From: Pseudoalteromonas piscicida
GTDB lineage: Bacteria > Pseudomonadota > Gammaproteobacteria > Enterobacterales > Alteromonadaceae
Reading direction: 5' to 3'
Assembly: GCF_000238315.3 (NCBI RefSeq)
Contig: NZ_CP011924.1
Span: 2,210,501 to 2,274,500 of the forward strand
Length of the DNA: 64,000 nt
Position 1 is the stretch's first letter. Each line of letters starts with the position of its first letter. The notes under the pieces were generated by a model, which worked only from the letters and a program-made list of their open reading frames with translations, made no database searches and had not been told where the DNA came from. The position numbers were made by a program, and so were the translations under genes. Positions 58,321 through 64,000 of the stretch are shown piece by piece.

Positions 58321-59352
58321 TTAAGAAAAGAAATTTACAGCATGTGCCTTAATTTTTAAAGAGATTGGTTGATTTAAGTCGAGCGGTTCATGCGCTGGAT
58401 GCGGTACTTCGAGCTCTTGACCCTCTAATGCAACACGGTAAATGTACTCTGTTCCCATAAAGCGCTGATTGAGTATTTTAACGCTGCCAAGCTCGGCGTT
58501 TTCTAACGTAATGTGCTGCGGCCTCACATACATTTCACCCTTCGCGTCGATATTACCGAGCTCAACGAGTGATTTTACGGCACCAAATTGGGTTTCTACC
58601 GAAGCGCCATTCACTCGTTGTGCAGGAATATAAATTCCCTGACCCAAAAACTCGGCAACCATTTTGCTCTTTGGTCGTTGGAATAACGTTCTCGGCTCAC
58701 CCACTTGTGCGATTTTCCCTTTATCCATTATTGCCAACCGATCGGCAAAAGCAAAAGCTTCTTCTTTCGAGTGACTAACAAAAATCGCGGAAACTTGCTG
58801 ATCTTTGATTATACGGCGAATATCGTTAATTAACTGAAACCGCACTTGAGCATCTATATTTGAAAACGGCTCATCAAGCAGCAACAGATTTGGCTTGTAC
58901 GCCAGTGCTCGCGCAATTGCGACACGTTGTTGTTGGCCACCTGAAAGCTCGTGTGGAAAACGGTCGCTATAGTCTTGCAGCTGCACCAAATGGAGCATTT
59001 CAGCTACTCGGTCTTGACGTTCACGCTTGCTTTTTAAGGTTAAACCAAACGCCACATTTTGCGCCACAGTGAGATATGGGAATAGCGCATAGTCTTGAAA
59101 CATCATGCCAATATTGCGTTTTTGTGGAGGTACAAAAGCGCCATTACCATTCATGGCTTTGCCTAAAATACTCACCGAGCCTTGAAATGGTTCTATCAAG
59201 CCCGCTATCGCCTTCAGCGTGGTCGTTTTACCGCAGCCACTGGCACCAAGCAAACAAACAATCTCGTTTTGTTCTACTGTCAGATTTAGGCTATCCACAA
59301 CGGCTTCACCGTCATAACGATAAGAGAGATTTTCAAGCACTAAACTATGCAT
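58321..59352 (-). CDS. fbpC: Ferric iron ABC transporter ATPase (FbpC type)
   Basis: The 343-residue ATPase has Walker A GASGCGKTT, the signature LSGGQQQRVAIARAL, Walker B LLLLDEPFSNID, the H-loop FVSHSKEEA and a C-terminal TOBE-like domain. ATG overlaps the fbpB stop (TAATG). The substrate assignment comes from the FbpA/FutA-like binding protein and the Fur box; the ATPase itself is similar to sulfate, spermidine and sugar importers. Confidence 0.92.
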   Translation of the reverse strand: MHSLVLENLSYRYDGEAVVDSLNLTVEQNEIVCLLGASGCGKTTTLKAIAGLIEPFQGSVSILGKAMNGNGAFVPPQKRNIGMMFQDYALFPYLTVAQNVAFGLTLKSKRERQDRVAEMLHLVQLQDYSDRFPHELSGGQQQRVAIARALAYKPNLLLLDEPFSNIDAQVRFQLINDIRRIIKDQQVSAIFVSHSKEEAFAFADRLAIMDKGKIAQVGEPRTLFQRPKSKMVAEFLGQGIYIPAQRVNGASVETQFGAVKSLVELGNIDAKGEMYVRPQHITLENAELGSVKILNQRFMGTEYIYRVALEGQELEVPHPAHEPLDLNQPISLKIKAHAVNFFS

Positions 59353-60983
59353 TAACTTCGCTGCTCCATAGAACGGTTTACAACATAAAGCGGAATTAAA
59401 CCAACCAACACAATAAATAACGCAGAGACAGAAGCCAACTCCAGCTGCTCATCACTCACATATTGGAAAACGTGTGTTGCCAGTGTTTCATAATTAAAGG
59501 GTCGTAATAACAATGCCGCTGGAAGTTCTTTCATACACTCAATAAAAACCAACAGTGCTGCGGTTAAAATACCGCGACGCAGCAATGGCAAATGTATTGA
59601 TAACATGGTTTTGAAACGATTGCGACCCAACGAAAAACTTGCCATATCTAGACTTGGACTGATCCGCTGATAACTCGATTCGACCGCGCCTTGCGCAATC
59701 GCATAAAATCGTACAACGTAAGCAAAAACCAGTGCAAAAATCGTCCCGCTGAACAGCAAACCAGGCTCAAATGAGGAGCTTTCAAGCCAAGTATTTAGCT
59801 TGTCGTCTAATAAAGTGAGTGGAATAAGTACTGCAATTGCCAGCACAGTGCCCGGTAGCGCGTATCCGGTACTCGCAAGCTTACCCGGCAGCGTGACGCG
59901 TTTACCACTGCTAACTCGCTGGTTAAACACCACCAGCATGCTCATGATAATTAATACCACACTTACCCAAAACGCTATTTTTAAACTTTGCCACGCATAC
60001 AAGAAAAAGTCGTCATTCCAAGCTTGTTCAAAATAGTCGACGGCGTAATCTGCAAGCACCCATGTAGGCACGATAAAAGCCGCAATAAGAATAAGCCAAC
60101 AAAAAGCGCTAGCGAACCAAGCCTGCGCGCCTTTAAGATGATAAAGCGTGGTACTGTTAACACTCGATTGGCGCTCATGCACTACCTGAGTTGGGCGGCT
60201 TACTCGCTCCAGTGTTAGGGCTAAAAATAAAAACAGTAGCATGATGCCTGAAATTTTAGCCGCAGCAGTAAGTGAATAATAACCCAACCAAGTATCGTAA
60301 ACGGCGGTGGTTAGTGTACTCACGGCAAAGTAATGTACGGTTGCAAAATCTGCCATGCTTTCCATGGCGATCAGTGCCAGCCCCGCCACAATCGCCCCTC
60401 GCGACAAAGGTAAACTTACCTTAAAGAAGCTCTGTGAAGGCGACTTACCCATCAATTGGCTGGCTTGCACCAGCTTAAACGACTGCTCTCTTAGCGCCGT
60501 TCTAAAAATCAAAAACAAATAAGGATAAAGCACCAGTGCAATCATCACGATAGCACCTGACAAAGTGCGAATATCAAAGAACCAATAATCATCTGGAGAT
60601 TGCCAGCCAAACCACTCTCGCAGCGCTATTTGTACAGGCCCAGCGTAATCCAGCAAATCGGTATACACGTAAGCAATCAAATAGGTTGGCATCGCAAGGG
60701 GTAGCATCAACGACCATTCGAAAAAGCGCCGTCCAGGAAACTCACAGTACGCGGTTAGCCAGCCAAGTGGTAGCGCGATTAAAGCGCAAAGGATGCATAC
60801 ACCTACAATCAGCCAAATCGTATTGCGGACATAGTCCCACAAAACGGTGTTCCAAAGGTGAGCAAAGACTTCGGAGTCAGGTTGTAGCGACTCAAAGATT
60901 AAAAACATCAGCGGGACTGATAGGCTAAGCCCTATCAGCCACGCAAAACTCTGCCATTTAGACAGTGAAAATGATAATTGCAT
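59352..60983 (-). CDS. fbpB: Ferric iron ABC transporter permease (FbpB type)
   Basis: The 543-residue protein is a fused permease with two BPD_transp_1 domains (about residues 60-260 and 335-535) and roughly 12 membrane segments. The N-terminal half shows GWLTAYCEFPGRRFFEW and LPLAMPTYLIAYVYTDLL; each half has an EAA-like loop (for example LMGKSPSQSFFKVSLPLSRG). It makes the inner membrane channel for Fe3+. Both ends form TAATG overlaps with neighbouring genes, a strongly coupled operon. Confidence 0.92.
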   Translation of the reverse strand: MQLSFSLSKWQSFAWLIGLSLSVPLMFLIFESLQPDSEVFAHLWNTVLWDYVRNTIWLIVGVCILCALIALPLGWLTAYCEFPGRRFFEWSLMLPLAMPTYLIAYVYTDLLDYAGPVQIALREWFGWQSPDDYWFFDIRTLSGAIVMIALVLYPYLFLIFRTALREQSFKLVQASQLMGKSPSQSFFKVSLPLSRGAIVAGLALIAMESMADFATVHYFAVSTLTTAVYDTWLGYYSLTAAAKISGIMLLFLFLALTLERVSRPTQVVHERQSSVNSTTLYHLKGAQAWFASAFCWLILIAAFIVPTWVLADYAVDYFEQAWNDDFFLYAWQSLKIAFWVSVVLIIMSMLVVFNQRVSSGKRVTLPGKLASTGYALPGTVLAIAVLIPLTLLDDKLNTWLESSSFEPGLLFSGTIFALVFAYVVRFYAIAQGAVESSYQRISPSLDMASFSLGRNRFKTMLSIHLPLLRRGILTAALLVFIECMKELPAALLLRPFNYETLATHVFQYVSDEQLELASVSALFIVLVGLIPLYVVNRSMEQRS

Positions 60984-61987
60984 TAAAGGTCAAATTTTAC
61001 CTCATCGATTAGCTTAAGCGCTAACGGACGGTATTTACTGATCTCTGACAATGGTAGGCTGTCTTCCTTAAACTCACCCCAAGATGCCACAAGTTTCGAT
61101 AACTCGACGCCAGGTTTAACCGGGTATTCCATATTCATCGACGCATACATATTTTGCGCCTTATTGTCGGTCATAAACTCAATGAGTTTCAAGGCATTTT
61201 CTGTATTTTTAGCGTGCTTGGTCAAGACAACACCAGAAACGTTGATATGAGAACCACGATCTTGTTGATTTGGGAAGTTGATATATACCGCTTCAGCCCA
61301 GGCTTTTTGCTTTTCATCTTCCATCATCTTACCGAAGTAATAGCTGTTTCCGATGGCCAAATCACACAGTCCTTCTTTTACTGCTTTGACTTGTGCACGG
61401 TCGTTACCTTGAGGCTTACGAGCTAAATTTTTCTTCACACCTTCAAGCCATTCTTTGGTCTTTGCTTCGCCATGATGGGCAATCATAGACGCCACTAAAC
61501 CAAGGTTATAGGGATGCTTACCTGAGCGTGTACAAATTTTACCGCGGTATTGTTCATCCGCTAGCGCTTCATACGTAAGCGCATCTAACTTGCCTACACG
61601 GTCTTTTGCAGAATATACATTGCGTACACGCTTAGTAAGCGCAACCCACTGACCTTCAGGATCTCTGAAGTTCGCTGGGATATTCTTGGTTACAGCTTCG
61701 CTGTTAATTGCTTGTGTTAGGTTTTCGTCTTCAAGTTGAATTAGCGCACTGAAGTTTGAAGTGAGTACGAGATCAGCACGGCTATGCTTGCCTTCACGCT
61801 TAACACGCTCGATTAAGCCTTTTTTTGCAAAAACCACATTGGTCTTGATACCGGTTTGCTTGGTGAAGTCATCCAAAATAGGTTGGATCAGAAAAGGTTG
61901 TCTAAACGAGTAGATATTAACTTCCTCTGCAGCCATTGCAGGTAGGCAAGTAAGCGTTGCCAGTATAGTAACAAGTGCTTTTTTCAT
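60983..61987 (-). CDS. fbpA: Ferric iron-binding periplasmic protein (FbpA/FutA type)
   Basis: A signal peptide ends near residue 19 (PAMA-AEE). The mature protein has EVNIYSFRQPFLIQPILDDF, ICTRSGKHPYNLG and the tyrosine pair in GNSYYFG that ligates Fe3+ in this family. It is the first gene of the operon, 20 bp downstream of a Fur-box match. In the periplasm it binds Fe3+ and delivers it to FbpB/FbpC. Confidence 0.94.
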   Translation of the reverse strand: MKKALVTILATLTCLPAMAAEEVNIYSFRQPFLIQPILDDFTKQTGIKTNVVFAKKGLIERVKREGKHSRADLVLTSNFSALIQLEDENLTQAINSEAVTKNIPANFRDPEGQWVALTKRVRNVYSAKDRVGKLDALTYEALADEQYRGKICTRSGKHPYNLGLVASMIAHHGEAKTKEWLEGVKKNLARKPQGNDRAQVKAVKEGLCDLAIGNSYYFGKMMEDEKQKAWAEAVYINFPNQQDRGSHINVSGVVLTKHAKNTENALKLIEFMTDNKAQNMYASMNMEYPVKPGVELSKLVASWGEFKEDSLPLSEISKYRPLALKLIDEVKFDL

Positions 61988-62006
61988 AAAGACTCCATTA
62001 GGTAAA

Positions 62007-62021
62007 CAATAATTATTATCA
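62007..62021 (-). promoter_or_regulatory. Fur box upstream of fbpA
   Basis: On the minus strand the sequence TGATAATAATTATTG matches the 7-1-7 Fur consensus TGATAATNATTATCA at 12 of 14 defined positions. It lies 20 bp before the fbpA start codon and probably represses the operon when iron is sufficient. Confidence 0.78.
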
Positions 62022-62116
62022 ACTAATTCTACCTGTAATTGTGCCGTTTTACACCCTGAATATTTGAAACTACGCTCAAGATAAAATTAGCGTTGTAGAA
62101 AACGGGAGAATTACCT

Positions 62117-62132
62117 GTGAGATATATCTCAC
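62117..62132 (+). promoter_or_regulatory. GacA/UvrY-like binding palindrome upstream of the CsrB-like RNA
   Basis: GTGAGATATATCTCAC is a perfect 16-bp palindrome preceded by T. It resembles the UvrY site I recall for E. coli csrB (TGTGAGAGATCTCTTACA). It lies about 160-175 bp before the likely RNA start, the kind of distance described for csrB, with an A/T-rich stretch (62187-62222) in between that might bind IHF. Confidence 0.65.
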
Positions 62133-62289
62133 TTAGCTACCAGAAATTGAGTAAAGATGCGCTGAAATAACACTCAAAATAACAGTAAGTAATTAAAAAA
62201 TAATAAGTTATTAATTATTACTAGAAGAAGGCGCAAAAAAGATTGAATTTCACTGCTCCCGATTTTTTTTAGTCTGCTTATACTTAACA

Positions 62290-62922
62290 ACATCTCAGGA
62301 AGAGAGATAAAGGATACACGGGATACGCTCAGGGCAGGATTTGCTAATGGATAAGCACCCACTTAAAGGAATATAGGGAAAAGCGAGCGAGATTGTATGT
62401 CACATGGTGTGATTACATTAAAGGACAGGGATTAAAGGTTCATGATGAGCCTAAGGATTGCTTCAGGGGAGAGGCTAAACGTTGAGGGATAACGTTACTG
62501 CATTGGATATGCAGGTGGTTAAGGATGAGGAAGGAAGGTACATCGGATGTACTGGTAAAATGTGGCTTAGGAGATGCCAATTGTTGCAATTAACAGTGCA
62601 ACACCTAGCTTGAAGCAACACGTTCAGGCTACCAAGTGCCAAGGTAAAAAAGTGATGATTGGCACTGCTATTTTGGAAAGTAGCAAATAGGGGCAATTAG
62701 AACAAGGGCTTGTTCTTAGCAAGTGGATGGCAATGGATAAGACATCGGACGTGTAAAAGGAAGATGGACACAGGGCAAGATGCCTTTATTCGCAAAACGA
62801 GAACACCAAGCGATGCCATGGAAGAGGAAAGATTCAGGACGTTGAACTACTCAACTTTGCAGGATGCATTTAGAAGATTCCGTAAGCGCGACTCAGCAAT
62901 GGGTCGCGCGCTTCTTATTTTG
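62290..62922 (+). ncRNA. csrB: CsrB-like regulatory RNA (GGA-rich)
   Basis: About 630 bp on the plus strand hold some 28 GGA triplets, many more than chance, in AAGGA, AGGGA and TGGAT contexts. Several are presented in hairpin loops: AACGTT-GAGGGAT-AACGTT (62479-62497), TGCAT-TGGAT-ATGCA, GTACA-TCGGA-TGTAC, TGCTA..GGA..TAGCA and TGCA-GGA-TGCA. This is the design of CsrB/RsmZ RNAs that sequester CsrA. A -10-like TATACT at 62279 precedes it, and a terminator ends it near 62920. The size is large for CsrB, so two tandem RNAs are possible. Short open frames inside lack coding character. Confidence 0.78.
62884..62922 (+). terminator. Terminator of the CsrB-like RNA
   Basis: AAGCGCGAC pairs with GTCGCGCgCTT around a ten-base loop, followed by CTTATTTTGTT. 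Confidence 0.75.
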
Positions 62923-62954
62923 TTCCTATTTATCGCGTGATATTACGTTTGTGT

Positions 62955-63300
62955 TGTCGAGATAAATCTCGACCTACCGCCGTCTTGCTCGCTGTACCGC
63001 GTAAACAATTCAGCTTTTTGTCGAAATAAATTTCGACCTACCGTCATCTTGCTCGCCGCATTTAGTAAACAATTCAGATTTTTGTCGAAATAAGTCTCGA
63101 CCTACCGGCATCTTGCTTGCCGTATTTCGTAAACAATTCAGCTTTTTGTCGAAATAAATTTCGACCTACCGGCATCTTGCTTGCTGTATTTCGTAAATAA
63201 TGCAGCTTTTTGTCGAGATAAATCTCGATCTACTATCATCTTGCTCGCCATATTTCGTAAATAATGTGGTTATTTTGTCGAGATAAACCTCGACCTACGG
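62955..63300. repeat. Array of six 64-bp tandem units, each with a hairpin
   Basis: TGTCGA begins units at 62955, 63019, 63083, 63147, 63211 and 63276, giving spacings of 64, 64, 64, 64 and 65. Each unit opens with an inverted repeat (TCGAGAT-AA-ATCTCGA or TCGAAAT-AA-ATTTCGA) followed by CCTACCG, then about 30 bases with CATCTTGCT and CGTAAACAATTCAG. Changes in one arm are often matched in the other. The array lies between the convergent CsrB-like RNA and the DTW gene. No frame runs through it. Confidence 0.9.
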
Positions 63301-63312
63301 TTAGGGCTCAGC

Positions 63313-63990
63313 CTACAGTTTACTGCGCTTACCCTTTAAGTAGGCATCTCTGATATCGATAAAATGCGCGGTTAATTTAGCTGCCGCATCCTGCTCGCCG
63401 CATTCGGCAAACAACACACACGCAACTTCTGCCGTACCAAGCTGATGTTCATGCGGCGCGACTCGTAGCTTGTAATCCGAGAGCTTTTCAGGGGCGATGG
63501 ATAACACAGGTAAACTATCGAGGTAGGGGCTCTTTCTGAACATTTTCTTAGCTTCACGCCATGTCCCATCCAAAAAGATAAATAGTGGTGTTTTATTTTC
63601 AGTGCGAGTCACCTTAGTAATTACCCGTTCAGGCTCCACGCCTTGCTCTGGGAAAACGACTATTGGTGCATATTGCTCGTCCAAAAGAAGCGCTAATAAC
63701 GCAGCGTCAGGCTCAGTTCTGTCCCAACGAAAGGCATGATTATCTGGGATCACATCGGCAATCAAGCGTCCGGTGTTGGAGGGCTTAAAGCTTTCATTAT
63801 GATACATAAGCAAACACACCGCACAGTCTGCTTTGGCCACTTCGACTTTATCGCAAATACATAGAGTCGTGGCTAATAAGCAGCATTCACAACGCGCAAG
63901 CTTTGATCCCCTTGCCTTATATTCGCGTTGAGCCGCAGCGATTTGACGCTGTCTAAGCGCTAGTACTGAATTATTCACTCTGTTCCCCAT
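63313..63990 (-). CDS. tapT: DTW-domain tRNA-uridine aminocarboxypropyltransferase
   Basis: The 225-residue protein has a Cys cluster, RCECCLLATTLCIC (residues 33-46), and the DTW-family core FIFLDGTWREAKKMFRKSPYL (quoted in part; residues about 137-157), with LRVAPHEHQLGTAEVACVL after it. Family members (TapT) put the acp group on U47 of tRNA using S-adenosylmethionine. Length is somewhat less than that of E. coli YfiP. The start at 63990 (MGNRVNNS) lies near the right edge, so the promoter is not visible. Confidence 0.88.
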   Translation of the reverse strand: MGNRVNNSVLALRQRQIAAAQREYKARGSKLARCECCLLATTLCICDKVEVAKADCAVCLLMYHNESFKPSNTGRLIADVIPDNHAFRWDRTEPDAALLALLLDEQYAPIVVFPEQGVEPERVITKVTRTENKTPLFIFLDGTWREAKKMFRKSPYLDSLPVLSIAPEKLSDYKLRVAPHEHQLGTAEVACVLFAECGEQDAAAKLTAHFIDIRDAYLKGKRSKL

Positions 63991-64000
63991 CTAAAAATGC

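Noticed and set aside
62710..62940. A 76-codon plus-strand frame and two minus-strand frames (62174-62362, 62475-62696) within the GGA-rich region
   Set aside because: They overlap the hairpin-rich CsrB-like RNA, show no domain or normal amino acid composition, and have no ribosome-binding site.
62955..63300. Possible CRISPR array
   Set aside because: The whole 64-bp unit is repeated, including the part between hairpins; there are no unique spacers and no cas genes.

Overview
The window reads as a chromosomal segment of a marine gammaproteobacterium of the Alteromonadales, most likely Pseudoalteromonas. This is inferred from a complete Na+-translocating NADH:quinone reductase operon with apbE and nqrM, FabV, an RlmG/YajG/AmpG block, a compact cobalamin salvage operon, a CsrB-like RNA, and small palindromic repeats with ATACCAATT ends. 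No phage, plasmid, rRNA, tRNA, CRISPR array or transposase gene was seen; almost all of the DNA is ordinary housekeeping sequence.

Layout. 1-4.2 kb: the 3' end of a DUF1704-type gene, a hypothetical protein, a lipoprotein, yaaA, tal and a DUF3545 gene. 4.2-12.8 kb (minus strand): a tightly overlapped cobalamin operon, btuD-btuC-cobT-cobS-cobU-cobQ-cobO-btuF-ung, headed by a cobalamin riboswitch, with cobC just upstream of the riboswitch. cobT is split by a one-base shift in a run of seven G. 12.8-20.1 kb (minus): nqrABCDEF, apbE, nqrM. 20.5-22.8 kb (minus): fabV, bolA, alkB. 22.8-26.5 kb (plus): rlmG, yajG, a secreted cyclophilin and ampG. 26.5-34.8 kb: a small XRE regulator, a 58-residue membrane protein, erpA, a ClC channel, hemJ, pyrB, hemL and a chemotaxis receptor. 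34.8-40.3 kb (minus): mrcB, the glnK-amtB pair behind a sigma-54-like promoter, and a double-receiver diguanylate cyclase. 40.6-48.5 kb: an S10 peptidase, a hypothetical protein, 5-formyl-THF cyclo-ligase, rpiA, serA, a 5'-truncated second serA, mdh and argR.

48.9-57.3 kb (plus) holds the least understood unit: a YqiJ-like membrane protein, a YqiK-like flotillin and an 1832-residue AAA-type ATPase. Facing it (minus, 57.4-62.0 kb) is a Fur-box-preceded ferric iron ABC transporter operon (fbpA-fbpB-fbpC). It ends in a DyP-type peroxidase relative that appears to have lost both the catalytic Asp and the proximal heme His. 62.0-63.3 kb is non-coding: a GacA/UvrY-like palindrome, a long GGA-rich RNA that looks like CsrB, and six 64-bp tandem units each carrying a conserved hairpin. 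A DTW-domain tRNA-modification gene closes the window.

The main unusual observations are: (1) a seemingly perfect 1193-bp tandem duplication of most of serA, whose downstream breakpoint lies inside a 162-bp palindromic element; (2) the cobT frameshift; (3) the flotillin/giant ATPase cassette; (4) the degenerate DyP protein in an iron operon; (5) the long CsrB-like RNA followed by a 64-bp hairpin array. All calls come from reading the sequence; no database search was run.
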